Shown here one piece after another: positions 9,255 to 18,327 of a stretch of DNA of 64,000 bases (positions within the stretch are counted from its first letter, which is position 1; every line of letters begins with the position of its first letter). This DNA is from Nitrogeniibacter aestuarii. Lineage in GTDB: Bacteria > Pseudomonadota > Gammaproteobacteria > Burkholderiales > Rhodocyclaceae. The translations under genes and the position numbers were made by a program. The stretch lies in NCBI RefSeq assembly GCF_017309585.1, contig NZ_CP071321.1:2294001-2358000 (forward strand), read 5' to 3'. A model generated the notes under the pieces. That model searched no databases, was not told the origin of the DNA, and worked only from the letters and a program-made list of their open reading frames with translations.

Positions 9255-10151
9255 TCAGGCGGTGTGCTTCACCCGGGTGGTCATCCAGATGCCGCACATG
9301 ATCAGGCCGATGCCCACCGCGTGGAAGGCCTTGGGGTTTTCGCTCAGGAAGATCATGGACAACACGGTACCAAAGGCCGGCATCAGATGGATGAACAGTG
9401 AGCCACGGTTGGGGCCCACCATGACCACGCCGCGGTTGTAGAACACGTAGCCGAGAAAGCCGGGAAATATCGCGGTGTAGGCAATGGCGGCAAAGTTGGT
9501 CGCGCCCGGCTGGATGAACTTGCCCTGGCTCATCTCCCACGCCCAGAGGGGCCCGAGAATCATCACGCCGACCACGGTCATGGCGCACAGCATCAACATG
9601 GGATCGACACCTTTGGGGCGCCAGTGGAGCGCCACCGTGTACAGCCCCCAGTCGAGCACGGCCAGCAACATCCAGAAGTCGCCCGGATTGAGCTGAAGAC
9701 CCAGCAGGGTTTCGAGGTGCCCGCGGGAGACGATCACACTCACGCCCAGAAGCGATACGACCACGCCAAGGCCTTCGAGCCGATGCATGCGTCGCCCGAT
9801 CATGAACCGGGCCAGCAAAATGGTGGCGACCGGAATCAGCGAGTTGAGCATGGTGGCGTTGATGGCCGTGGTGTACTGGAGCGCCAGATACGCGAAGGTG
9901 TTGTACCCGCCCACCCCTAGCGCGCCGAGAAAGACCACCGGCTTCCAGCCGGCCCGAAGTGCTCGCCACTGGGTGCGCCAGTGCGGCAGCGCGAACGGGA
10001 GAATCAGGAGAAACGCCAGCGACCATCGCCAGAAGGCCAGGCCGATGGGCGGAACCCCCTCCCTGACACTGCGGCCAATGACCATGTTGCCCGCCCAGAA
10101 TAATGCCGTTAGGGTGAGAAGCAGGTATGGTCGATCGAAGAGGCGGCGCAT
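9255..10151 (-). CDS. DMT/EamA family transporter
   Basis: A 298-residue protein with ten predicted membrane helices arranged as two EamA repeats: ALFWAGNMVIGRSVREGVPPIGLAFWRW opens the first, and GDFWMLLAVLDWGLYTVAL opens the second. The family exports or imports small metabolites across the inner membrane; the substrate is unpredictable. It is the first gene of a DMT-mtfA-flavodoxin minus-strand run (8 nt and -4 nt spacing) and is divergent from relA, sharing a 119 nt intergenic region. Confidence 0.9.
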   Translation of the reverse strand: MRRLFDRPYLLLTLTALFWAGNMVIGRSVREGVPPIGLAFWRWSLAFLLILPFALPHWRTQWRALRAGWKPVVFLGALGVGGYNTFAYLALQYTTAINATMLNSLIPVATILLARFMIGRRMHRLEGLGVVVSLLGVSVIVSRGHLETLLGLQLNPGDFWMLLAVLDWGLYTVALHWRPKGVDPMLMLCAMTVVGVMILGPLWAWEMSQGKFIQPGATNFAAIAYTAIFPGFLGYVFYNRGVVMVGPNRGSLFIHLMPAFGTVLSMIFLSENPKAFHAVGIGLIMCGIWMTTRVKHTA

Positions 10152-10270
10152 TGGGGCTCACTGGAAAACGTGGATTTTTCTGCGCGGCGCACAATGTGTC
10201 ACGGCGCAGCTTTGACGAAGCGCGATTATCATGTGTCTGGTGAGAGTGGAACAGTAGGAAAACCCCCAGC

Positions 10271-12472
10271 ATGGTCTCGGTGACACACGCGCTTGCCAGC
10301 GACGAAGACGCCCAGTTGGTGATTGACCGCCTCTGCGAGGGGCTCGGCTCGGACGACGCGGTTCGTGTCGCTCGAGCCGTTGAGGCGATGCGCACGCACT
10401 ATGGCGACTCGACACTGGGCACGGGGGAAGAGACGTTTCAGCACGCCTTGGGCGTGGCCCTGATCACCGTGTCGCTCAAGATGGACGCCGAGGCGCGGAT
10501 CGCTGCATTGGCCTTTGCGCTGCACGCCGAGATGGACAACGCCACCGAATACCTCGAAAAACACTTCGGTTCCCGGGTGGCACGGCTGGTCAATGGCATG
10601 CATCGGCTCAACGGCCTGCGGGTGATCACCCGCCGCACGGCAACGGCCATGGCACCCGAAATGCGCTCCCAGGCAGAGACGCTGCGCAAGATGCTGCTTG
10701 CCATGGTCGAAGACATTCGTGTGGTGCTGCTCCGCCTGGCCTCGCGTACCCAGACGCTGCGCTTCTACGCCAACAACGACTGCGATGCCCGCCGCGATGT
10801 TGCGCGCGAGAGCCTGGATATCTACGCACCGCTGGCCAACCGGCTCGGGGTGTGGCAGCTCAAATGGGAGCTGGAGGACCTGTCATTCCGCTTCCTGGAG
10901 CCCGACACGTACAAGCGCGTGGCAAAGATGCTCGACGAGCGTCGGGTGGAGCGCGAACAGTTCATCTCCGACGCCATCCGCACGCTGGGTGAAGAGACCC
11001 GCAAGGCCGGTATCGTGGCCGAGGTGTACGGTCGCCCGAAGCACATCTACAGCATCTACAACAAGATGCGCTCGAAGAAGCTCGACTTCTCGCAGCTCTA
11101 CGATGTTCGTGCCCTGCGCGTACTGGTGCCGGAGGTCAAGGATTGCTATACGGTTCTTGGTATCGTGCATCAGATGTGGACGCCGATCGCCAACGAATAC
11201 GACGACTACATCCTCAAGCCCAAGGGCAACAATTACCAGTCCCTGCACACGGCGGTCATGGCCGGCGACGGCCGCGCACTCGAGGTGCAGATCCGCACGC
11301 ATGACATGCACCGGCATGCCGAATACGGCATCGCCGCTCACTGGCGCTACAAGGAAGGCTCCGGTGCAGGCGGCAGCGCCTACGACGAGAAGATTGCGCT
11401 GCTGCGCTCGCTGCTGTCGTGGCGCGACGAAGTGACCGACGCCGATCAGTGGGAAGAGAAGTACCGCAGCGCGTCCATGGACGACACCATCTACGTGATC
11501 ACCCCGCAGGGGCGCGTGGTGGATCTGCCGCGTGGCGCGACCCCCATCGATTTTGCCTACACGCTGCACACCGAACTGGGGCATCGCTGCCGGGGGGCCA
11601 AGGCGGACGGTCACCTCGTACAACTGAACAAGCCACTCGAAAGCGGCCAGACCGTGGAAATCACGGTGGCCAAAGAGGGCGGGCCGTCACGAGACTGGCT
11701 CAATCCCAATCAGAACTACGTCGCCACCGGCCGTGCGCGACGCAAGATCAAGCAGTACTTCAGCCAGATGGAGCAGGGCGAGCTGCTCGAACGCGGTCGC
11801 CATGTCATCCATAAAGAGCTGCAGCGCGAAGGGCAGACGCAGACTAATATCGAAGGCCTTGCCACGCGTATGGGTTTCAAGACCGTCGACGCCATGTACA
11901 TGGCCGCCGCGCGTGGTGATGTCGGCCCGCGCGCGGTCCAGGTCGCCTTGCAGGGGCCCGAGACGGTTGAAGCGCCATCGGATGACGAGGTGGTCATCGG
12001 GCGCGCACGCAGCGGCAAGGGAGATGAAGACATTCTCGTGGTCGGGGTGGGCAAGCTCATGACCTCGCTGGCGCGCTGTTGCAAGCCGGCACCCCCGGAC
12101 TGCATCGAGGGCTTCGTCACGCGCGGGCGCGGCATCTCGGTCCACCGGGTCGATTGCCACGACTTCAAGATCATGTCCCGGCGACACCCGGAACGGGTCA
12201 TTCCCGCGGCCTGGGGCGGGCAGGCATCTGCGCCGTCTCACCGCTATCCGATTGATCTCGTGGTCCACGCAACCGACCGTCAGGGTCTGCTGCGCGATAT
12301 CACCGATGTCCTCTCCAGAGAACATCTGAACGTCATCGCGGTGAACACACTGACGAAAAAAGGAAAAGCGAAGATGCGCTTTACCGTCGAGGTGGGCGGG
12401 TCGGAACAGATCCAGCGAGCGATCGCCCTGATCTCGGAAGTCGTCGGCGTAGAGCAGGCCCAGCGGGCCTGA
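10271..12472 (+). CDS. relA: GTP pyrophosphokinase, (p)ppGpp synthetase I
   Basis: A 733-residue long RSH protein. The N-terminal hydrolase (HD) domain is degenerate: where bifunctional members have an HDxxED motif this one reads HAEMDN, so hydrolysis is unlikely. The synthetase domain is intact with EYDDYILKPKGNNYQSLH (EYDD at residues 309-312, the acidic version typical of RelA) and EVQIRTHDMHRHAEYG. A TGS domain follows (IYVITPQGRVVDLPRGATPIDFAYTLHT), then a helical part, a zinc-finger-like CCKPAPPDC segment and a C-terminal ACT domain. It makes (p)ppGpp on stalled ribosomes. A SpoT for degradation must lie elsewhere. Confidence 0.96.
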   Translation: MVSVTHALASDEDAQLVIDRLCEGLGSDDAVRVARAVEAMRTHYGDSTLGTGEETFQHALGVALITVSLKMDAEARIAALAFALHAEMDNATEYLEKHFGSRVARLVNGMHRLNGLRVITRRTATAMAPEMRSQAETLRKMLLAMVEDIRVVLLRLASRTQTLRFYANNDCDARRDVARESLDIYAPLANRLGVWQLKWELEDLSFRFLEPDTYKRVAKMLDERRVEREQFISDAIRTLGEETRKAGIVAEVYGRPKHIYSIYNKMRSKKLDFSQLYDVRALRVLVPEVKDCYTVLGIVHQMWTPIANEYDDYILKPKGNNYQSLHTAVMAGDGRALEVQIRTHDMHRHAEYGIAAHWRYKEGSGAGGSAYDEKIALLRSLLSWRDEVTDADQWEEKYRSASMDDTIYVITPQGRVVDLPRGATPIDFAYTLHTELGHRCRGAKADGHLVQLNKPLESGQTVEITVAKEGGPSRDWLNPNQNYVATGRARRKIKQYFSQMEQGELLERGRHVIHKELQREGQTQTNIEGLATRMGFKTVDAMYMAAARGDVGPRAVQVALQGPETVEAPSDDEVVIGRARSGKGDEDILVVGVGKLMTSLARCCKPAPPDCIEGFVTRGRGISVHRVDCHDFKIMSRRHPERVIPAAWGGQASAPSHRYPIDLVVHATDRQGLLRDITDVLSREHLNVIAVNTLTKKGKAKMRFTVEVGGSEQIQRAIALISEVVGVEQAQRA

Positions 12473-12520
12473 ATGCGCGTGGGTTGCCCGGGTTCTTGAG
12501 ACCCGGGTTCGACCAACAAA

Positions 12521-12553
12521 AAACCCGCAGAGCCAGTAGCCATGCGGGTTTTC
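12521..12553. terminator. Terminator between relA and tRNA-Val, probably bidirectional
   Basis: AAACCCGC pairs with GCGGGTTT around a 15 nt loop, with A-rich sequence before and T-rich sequence after the stem, so it can end relA on the plus strand and the tRNA transcript on the minus strand. A second inverted repeat, CCCGGGT-N7-ACCCGGG at 12487-12507, lies just upstream. Confidence 0.7.
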
Positions 12554-12567
12554 ATGCTTCTCGAAAG

Positions 12568-12642
12568 TGGTGGGCGGTACTGGGATCGAACCAGTGACCC
12601 CTGCCGTGTGAAGGCAGTGCTCTACCGCTGAGCTAACCGCCC
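12568..12642 (-). tRNA. tRNA-Val (anticodon CAC)
   Basis: Minus-strand sequence folds as a full cloverleaf: acceptor GGGCGGT pairs with ACCGCCC, the D arm starts AGCTCAG, the anticodon stem CTGCC/GGCAG encloses loop TTCACAC (anticodon CAC), and the T arm has GGTTCGATCC. The 3' CCA is encoded (12568-12570). It reads the GUG valine codon. It has its own strong promoter at 12660-12688. Confidence 0.97.
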
Positions 12643-12659
12643 ACTCGAGAAGAGCGCGC

Positions 12660-12688
12660 ATTGTAGGTGGCATCGTGGGGCGCGTCAA
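12660..12688 (-). promoter_or_regulatory. Sigma-70 promoter of tRNA-Val
   Basis: On the minus strand TTGACG (12688-12683) and TACAAT (12665-12660) are separated by exactly 17 nt, near consensus, and place the start of transcription about ten bases before the mature tRNA 5' end. A GC-rich GCGCGC follows the -10, as expected for a stringently controlled discriminator. Confidence 0.88.
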
Positions 12689-12753
12689 GGGGGATTGGGG
12701 ATCTTTTGGCGTAGAATACGCGCTCGATTTTCTGAGTCCGGATTCCAAGCACC

Positions 12754-14166
12754 ATGACTTCCGCCAAGCCCTCGACCATTCGCACCCGGTTTGCCCCGAG
12801 CCCGACGGGATACCTCCATATCGGTGGCGCACGCACTGCGCTGTTCTCCTGGGCCTTCGCCCGCCACCACGGGGGACAGTTCGTACTGCGTATCGAGGAT
12901 ACCGACCTGGAACGGTCAACGCCGGAAGCGGTGCAGGCCATTCTCGACGGCATGGCCTGGCTCGATCTGGACCATGATGAGGGTCCCTTCTATCAGATGC
13001 AGCGCATGGATCGCTATCGCGAAGTGATTGGCGAGCTGCTCGACAAAGGCCTGGCATACAAGTGCTACGCCTCGCCGGAGGAACTTGACGCCATGCGTGA
13101 AGAGCAGCGGGCACGTGGCGAGAAGCCGCGCTACGACGGTCGCTGGCGTCCGGCACCCGGCAAGACCTTGCCGGACGTCCCCGCGGGTGTGGATCCGGTC
13201 ATCCGTTTCTGCAACCCGACCGAGGGCAGCGTGGCGTGGGACGACCTGGTCAAGGGGCGGATCGAGATTTCGAACGCAGAAATGGACGACCTGATCATTG
13301 CGCGCCCGGACGGTACTCCGACCTACAACTTCTGTGTGGTGGTGGACGATTGGGACATGGGCATCACGCACGTGATCCGAGGTGACGATCATGTGAACAA
13401 CACCCCGCGCCAGATCAACATCCTCAGAGCGCTGGGTGCCGAGGTGCCGCAGTACGCGCATCTGTCGATGATCCTGGGAGATGATGGTCAGAAGCTCTCC
13501 AAGCGCCATGGTGCCGTCAGCGTCACCCAGTATCACGACGACGGATATCTGCCCGAAGCGGTGATCAACTATCTGGCCCGTCTGGGCTGGAGCCACGGCG
13601 ACGACGAAGTCTTCTCCCGTGAGCAGTTCATCGACTGGTTCGATCTGACCAACATCACGCCGTCGGCGGCCCAGTTCAATACCGAGAAACTCAACTGGCT
13701 CAATGGCCTGTACATCAAGCAGTCCAGCGATGCGGCGCTGGCGGCGGACGTATCGAGCCGTCTGGCGCGGCGACAGGTCAATCCGGAAGACGGCCCGTCG
13801 CTCGACGCATTGATGGGGCTGTACAAGGATCGCGTGGCCACGCTCAACGAACTGGCCGATGCGGTTGAGGCGTTCTACGTCGATGTGCATCCCGCGCAGG
13901 ATCTACTCGACAAGCACGTCACCGACGAAGCCCGGGCAGCGTTGCGTGACCTGTGCGAGGCCTTCAGGTCGATCGAATGGGTCAAGGAAAGTCTGAGCGC
14001 CGCCATCAAGGAGGCCATGAAGAGCCACGGGCTCAAGATGCCGCAAGTGGCCATCCCCTTGCGTGTGTTGCTGGTGGGGCAGCCGCAGACCCCATCGATC
14101 GATGCGGTGCTCGAGGCCATGGGGCGCGACCGGGTGCTCGCCAGGCTGACGCCTTACCTGGCGTGA
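12754..14166 (+). CDS. gltX: Glutamate--tRNA ligase
   Basis: A 470-residue class I aminoacyl-tRNA synthetase charging tRNA-Glu. The HIGH-type motif is in [17 protein letters not shown] (residues 8-24) and the KMSKS-type loop is [14 protein letters not shown]. The length and the order catalytic core then helical anticodon-binding part match bacterial GltX. It starts at ATG 12754, about 65 nt after the divergent tRNA-Val promoter, and ends just before a strong terminator, so it is probably a single-gene unit. A -10-like TAGAAT is at 12712-12717. Confidence 0.98.
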   Translation: MTSAKPSTIRTRFAPSPTGYLHIGGARTALFSWAFARHHGGQFVLRIEDTDLERSTPEAVQAILDGMAWLDLDHDEGPFYQMQRMDRYREVIGELLDKGLAYKCYASPEELDAMREEQRARGEKPRYDGRWRPAPGKTLPDVPAGVDPVIRFCNPTEGSVAWDDLVKGRIEISNAEMDDLIIARPDGTPTYNFCVVVDDWDMGITHVIRGDDHVNNTPRQINILRALGAEVPQYAHLSMILGDDGQKLSKRHGAVSVTQYHDDGYLPEAVINYLARLGWSHGDDEVFSREQFIDWFDLTNITPSAAQFNTEKLNWLNGLYIKQSSDAALAADVSSRLARRQVNPEDGPSLDALMGLYKDRVATLNELADAVEAFYVDVHPAQDLLDKHVTDEARAALRDLCEAFRSIEWVKESLSAAIKEAMKSHGLKMPQVAIPLRVLLVGQPQTPSIDAVLEAMGRDRVLARLTPYLA

Positions 14167-14171
14167 CAGAA

Positions 14172-14194
14172 AGGGGCGCAACGCGCCCCTTTTT
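14172..14194 (+). terminator. Rho-independent terminator of gltX
   Basis: AGGGGCGC-AAC-GCGCCCCT is a perfect 8 bp stem with a 3 nt loop followed by a T-run, 5 nt after the gltX stop codon. Confidence 0.93.
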
Positions 14195-14215
14195 CATGAC
14201 CTCGGCCAGAGTGCC

Positions 14216-16126
14216 TCAGCTGCGGTCCGTGGCTGCCTTGCGTGCCTTGCGTAGCACAAAGCGCCCCGGGTCGATGCTGTCCCGCAGGTCGGTTTCCAGC
14301 GCCCAGGGATCACCATTCAATTCGCTTGCCAGCTGGTCGGCCACGATGGCGGACCAGACAATGCCGCGCGCGCCAAAGCCGGAGAGTGCATACAGCCCGG
14401 GCATTCGCTCGATCACATCGAGCGTGGCGTCTGATGCATAGTCGCCGGGCACCGGTACGCCGCCTGCGATGGGCAGACGATCGGGCGAAACCGGCCTGAA
14501 CCCGACGCGCCCGGCGCCATCGGTCGGTGGCAGCGTATCGCCAAAACCCGGGAGCATGTACTCAAGCTTCTCCATGTTTTCGGCATGTTCATCTGCCCGC
14601 AGCTCGGTGCCGTCGTCGTCGACGATGAAGGTGGCGCCAGCGCACCGCATGCCGTTGAAGGCGGGTGTGACATAACCCTGCCGACAGACCACCACGTGGG
14701 GCGGGCTGGATGCGGCGGCGGGCAGGTGGCTGACCTGGCCGCGCGCGGCACGCACCGGCAAGGAGGCTGAGTCCGGAAAGCTTCGGATACCGACGCCGTT
14801 GGCGAGGATCAAGACCGGGGCATGGGCGATGCGCACGCCATCCTCAGCCATGAGCACCCATTGGTCGTGCTCGCGGACAATGTCGTGGATGTGCATGTCA
14901 AAACGGCACTGTATGTTGGCCTGGTGCAGGTTGGCCCGGCATACGCTGGGCGGATTGACCCAAGCCCCGGACGGAAACCACCAACCGCCGGCCGGCAGTG
15001 GCCAGCCGGCAATGTCGCTGGCCCGGGATGCACTGATGAATTGCTGATACGCCACCGGGGCCTGGTGTGCCTCGACGACCGCTTTCTGCCGTTCGGCGTG
15101 CGCTGCGTCGACGGCCAGATGCAGGACGCCCGTTGCGCCCCAGTGGGCCGATACGGCCTGCGCATCGAGCCACTCCAGATGACGGCGGCCCGCCAGACTG
15201 CCGGCCCGGGTCAAGCGGGAGATGCGGTTGTCGTCCAGACTGGGCAGCGGGCGCAAGACGCCGGCGTGATTGCCCGATGCGCCGTGCCCGGGGCCTTCGG
15301 CCTGGTCCACGACGGTGACCTTCCAGTCGAGCCGTGCCAGCCGGTTGGCAATGCTCGTTCCGGCAATACCTGCGCCCACAACAATCGCACTTCGCTCGGC
15401 CGGCGCAGGCGCCGGTGTGGCCTGACCAACGAATCGTCCCACGAGCATTTCACGCTTGCCCGCGTAGCCGGGGGCTTTTTCGAGATCGAAATGCGCGTAG
15501 GCCAGGTGTCGGCGTACCTGACCGGACACGGACCAGGTAGCGAGCGTTGCGTCGGGCGCGGCAAGTGCTGCGAGTTGGTGGCAGACCCGCTCGGACCACA
15601 GGTCCGGGTTCTTCGCAGGCGAAAAGCCGTCGAGGTAGAAGGCGTCTGCGCGTGCATGTACGCGCCCAAGGCCATCGACTGCATCGCCAAGGTAGAGACT
15701 CAGGATGACGCGGTCAGCATCAAGGGAGAGACGGTGCAGGCCCGGTGTCGCCAACGGCCATTGGCTGCACAGTTGATCCGACAAAGGCTTCAGCGCAGGA
15801 AACGCCTGGTGCGCGCGTGCCAGATCTGCCGCACTGAAGGGGTGCTTTTCAAACGAGACGAAGTGCAGCCTGTGGGGGCGCGCCGGATCGTGGCGCCACG
15901 TCTGCCAGGTGGCGAGAAAGTTGAGTCCGAGCCCGAAGCCCGTTTCCACGATGACGAAGCGGTCGCGGCCTTGCCAGCGCCCCGGCAGGCCATTGCCCGC
16001 CAGAAATACGTGGGCGGCCTGTCCGAGTGCGCCCTGATCGGTGTGGTAGACATCGCCGAACCGTGACGACCAGGGGGTGCCGTCTTCGGCGAATTCGAGA
16101 ACCGCAGGTTCGATACGCTCGAACAT
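14216..16126 (-). CDS. mnmC: Bifunctional tRNA mnm5s2U34 methyltransferase/FAD oxidoreductase
   Basis: The 636-residue fusion has an N-terminal SAM-dependent methyltransferase (MnmD) with VIVETGFGLGLNFLATW (glycine-rich SAM loop) and FYLDGFSPAKNPDLW. The C-terminal FAD-dependent oxidoreductase begins with AIVVGAGIAGTSIANRLA (Rossmann dinucleotide motif) and ends with GLYALSGFGARGIVWSAI. It completes 5-methylaminomethyl-2-thiouridine at the tRNA wobble position: the oxidase removes the carboxymethyl group and the methylase adds methyl. It follows lysS and a small unknown gene with about 10 nt spacing, so they are probably co-transcribed. No truncation is seen. Confidence 0.96.
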   Translation of the reverse strand: MFERIEPAVLEFAEDGTPWSSRFGDVYHTDQGALGQAAHVFLAGNGLPGRWQGRDRFVIVETGFGLGLNFLATWQTWRHDPARPHRLHFVSFEKHPFSAADLARAHQAFPALKPLSDQLCSQWPLATPGLHRLSLDADRVILSLYLGDAVDGLGRVHARADAFYLDGFSPAKNPDLWSERVCHQLAALAAPDATLATWSVSGQVRRHLAYAHFDLEKAPGYAGKREMLVGRFVGQATPAPAPAERSAIVVGAGIAGTSIANRLARLDWKVTVVDQAEGPGHGASGNHAGVLRPLPSLDDNRISRLTRAGSLAGRRHLEWLDAQAVSAHWGATGVLHLAVDAAHAERQKAVVEAHQAPVAYQQFISASRASDIAGWPLPAGGWWFPSGAWVNPPSVCRANLHQANIQCRFDMHIHDIVREHDQWVLMAEDGVRIAHAPVLILANGVGIRSFPDSASLPVRAARGQVSHLPAAASSPPHVVVCRQGYVTPAFNGMRCAGATFIVDDDGTELRADEHAENMEKLEYMLPGFGDTLPPTDGAGRVGFRPVSPDRLPIAGGVPVPGDYASDATLDVIERMPGLYALSGFGARGIVWSAIVADQLASELNGDPWALETDLRDSIDPGRFVLRKARKAATDRS

Positions 16127-16135
16127 GTTGGCGCC

Positions 16136-16666
16136 TCAGTGCAGGGTCGGCGTGGCGTCCGGTGCGCCCTCGGTGCTCTCGTTCACCGCGAGGGCGTCGA
16201 GGTCGAGGTCCCATCCCGCTTTGTCCACCGTGGCGCGGATCATGGCGCAGAAGGCCTGCATCAGGTCCTTGTCGCAATCGAAGCTGACCTTGCGAGCCTT
16301 GATTTCACCCAGCGAGATACGACAGGCAGGACCATCGATGGGCTGGAGACGACTTTCCATGGCCAACACGGGTGCCAGCCCCAGCGGATGAGACAGATCG
16401 TCACCCTGATAGGGCTCGGTGAAGCTGCCGGCGCCCAGATCCTGAGGCGGCGCGGCATTCGATGGGGCCGGGGAGGCCACGATCGGTTTCGGCGCGTCGG
16501 CACCACCCAGATGCCCATTGAGCATTTTCTGGAGATAGGGCCAGAGGGCCTTGATCAGGCGTCGCGTGAGTGCGACAAGAATCTCTTCCCGTTCGGCTGT
16601 CGAGATGCGTAGGAGGAGCCGGTCCTCCCGCGCGTCGAACGAGACCTGCAGCTGTTGAATCTGCAT
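16136..16666 (-). CDS. Conserved hypothetical protein between lysS and mnmC
   Basis: A 176-residue protein without a family I recognise. It begins MQIQQLQVSFDAREDRLLLRIS, a beta-rich opening, followed by a helical EILVALTRRLIKALWPYLQKML, a Pro/Ala-rich linker and a C-terminal domain with ISLGEIKARKVSFDCDKDLMQAFCAMIRATVDKAGWDLDL. There is no signal peptide or membrane segment. ATG 16666 lies 11 nt after the lysS stop, and mnmC starts 9 nt beyond the gene's stop, so it shares a transcript with two tRNA-related genes. That context hints at translation, but nothing in the sequence proves it. Confidence 0.75.
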   Translation of the reverse strand: MQIQQLQVSFDAREDRLLLRISTAEREEILVALTRRLIKALWPYLQKMLNGHLGGADAPKPIVASPAPSNAAPPQDLGAGSFTEPYQGDDLSHPLGLAPVLAMESRLQPIDGPACRISLGEIKARKVSFDCDKDLMQAFCAMIRATVDKAGWDLDLDALAVNESTEGAPDATPTLH

Positions 16667-16677
16667 TGCGTTGCGGC

Positions 16678-18177
16678 TTACTCCGGACGCATCTGCGGGA
16701 ACAGGATCACGTCCCGAATGGCAGGGCTGTCGGTCAACAACATGACCAGACGGTCGATACCGATGCCGCAACCGCCGGTCGGGGGCATACCGTACTCCAG
16801 CGCGCGGATATAGTCGGCGTCGTAGAACATGGCTTCTTCGTCGCCCGCATCCTTGGCTTCGACCTGGGCACGGAAACGTGCGGCCTGATCTTCCGGGTCG
16901 TTCAGCTCCGAGAAACCGTTGGCGATTTCGCGCCCGACGATGAACAGCTCGAAGCGCTCGGTGATTTCCGGGTTGGTGTCCGAGGCACGTGCCAAGGGGC
17001 TGACTTCAACCGGATAGTCGATGATGAAGGTCGGCTCCCAGGTCTCAGCCTCTGCGCATGCTTCGAACAGTTGCAGTTGCAGGCTGCCCAGGCCACCCGG
17101 CTTGATGCTCTCGCCGAAGTCCTTGATCTTCTGCTTGAGGAAGTCGGTGTCCTTGAGCTGCTCTTCGGTAAAGCCGGGGTGATGCTTGCGGATGGCCTCG
17201 ACGATCGTCAGACGATGGAAGGGCTTCGACAGGTCGAGCACGCGTCCCTGGTATTCGAACACTTCGGTGCCGAGGGCCTCGCGGGCAGAGTGACGGATCA
17301 GGCCTTCGGTGAAGTCCATGAGGGTGTGGTAGTTCGCATACGCCTCGTAGAACTCCATCATGGTGAATTCGGGATTGTGGCGCGGCGAGAGGCCTTCGTT
17401 GCGGAAGTTGCGGTTGACCTCGAAGACCTTCTCGAAACCGCCCACCACCAGACGCTTGAGATAGAGCTCCGGCGCAATGCGCAGGAACAGTTCCATGTCG
17501 AGTGCGTTGTGGTGGGTTGTGAACGGCTTGGCTGCCGCACCGCCGGGAATCGGGTGCATCATCGGTGTTTCGACTTCCAGGAAGCCGGCGTGCACCATGT
17601 AGTTGCGGATCGATTGCACCATGCGCGAACGGGCCACGAAGGTGAAGCGTGACTCCTCGTTCATGATCAGATCGAGGTAGCGTTGGCGGTACTTGGTTTC
17701 CTGATCGGTCAGGCCGTGGAACTTCTCCGGCAGCGGGCGCAGGTTCTTCGAGAGCAGACGGATTTCCGAACAGTTGATGGTCAGCTCGCCGGTCTTGGTC
17801 TTGAAGAGCGTACCGACGGCGCCGACGATGTCACCGATGTCCCAATGCTTGAAGTCGCCATGCACGTCTTCACCGACGCCCTGGTTGCTCACATAGAGCT
17901 GGATGCGGCCGGACAGATCCTGGATGGTGGCAAAGCTGGCCTTGCCCATGACGCGCTTGAGCATGATGCGACCGGCCACGCGGACTTCCACCGGCGTGCC
18001 TTCGAGCTCCTCACGGCTCTTGTCAGCGTAGAGTTCATCGAGCTTGCGTGCGATGTTTTCGCGGGAGAAATCGTTGGGATAGGCCTTGCCGCTCTCACGC
18101 CAGGCGCGCAGCTTTTCGCGGCGTTCGGCGATCAGGTGGTTTTCATTCTGGGCGGGGGTTGAATTGGTCTCGGACAT
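16678..18177 (-). CDS. lysS: Lysine--tRNA ligase, class II
   Basis: A 499-residue class II synthetase charging tRNA-Lys. The N-terminal OB-fold anticodon-binding domain holds [23 protein letters not shown]. The catalytic core shows motif 1 ([21 protein letters not shown]), motif 2 ([20 protein letters not shown]) and motif 3 ([13 protein letters not shown]). ATG 18177 ([10 protein letters not shown]) is chosen over the upstream extension because homology begins there. It is divergent from the diguanylate cyclase and is the first gene of lysS-unknown-mnmC. Confidence 0.98.
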   Translation of the reverse strand: MSETNSTPAQNENHLIAERREKLRAWRESGKAYPNDFSRENIARKLDELYADKSREELEGTPVEVRVAGRIMLKRVMGKASFATIQDLSGRIQLYVSNQGVGEDVHGDFKHWDIGDIVGAVGTLFKTKTGELTINCSEIRLLSKNLRPLPEKFHGLTDQETKYRQRYLDLIMNEESRFTFVARSRMVQSIRNYMVHAGFLEVETPMMHPIPGGAAAKPFTTHHNALDMELFLRIAPELYLKRLVVGGFEKVFEVNRNFRNEGLSPRHNPEFTMMEFYEAYANYHTLMDFTEGLIRHSAREALGTEVFEYQGRVLDLSKPFHRLTIVEAIRKHHPGFTEEQLKDTDFLKQKIKDFGESIKPGGLGSLQLQLFEACAEAETWEPTFIIDYPVEVSPLARASDTNPEITERFELFIVGREIANGFSELNDPEDQAARFRAQVEAKDAGDEEAMFYDADYIRALEYGMPPTGGCGIGIDRLVMLLTDSPAIRDVILFPQMRPE

Positions 18178-18327
18178 GAAGTGCTCTTGTACGTCGAAAA
18201 TTGATACGCAGCCCGTTGGCCGCGAGAAACGCGTAATTTTCGCATATCGTGGCGCCAAGGGTGAAAAAGCCTCTATTTATTGGCACAAACGCCGATAACT
18301 CAGAAGTCATACTCAGTATACGAGCCC

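Noticed and set aside
8476..10395. A 639-residue frame that would fuse extra sequence to MtfA
   Set aside because: Only the last 256 residues resemble MtfA; the upstream part is an out-of-frame reading of the DMT transporter gene.
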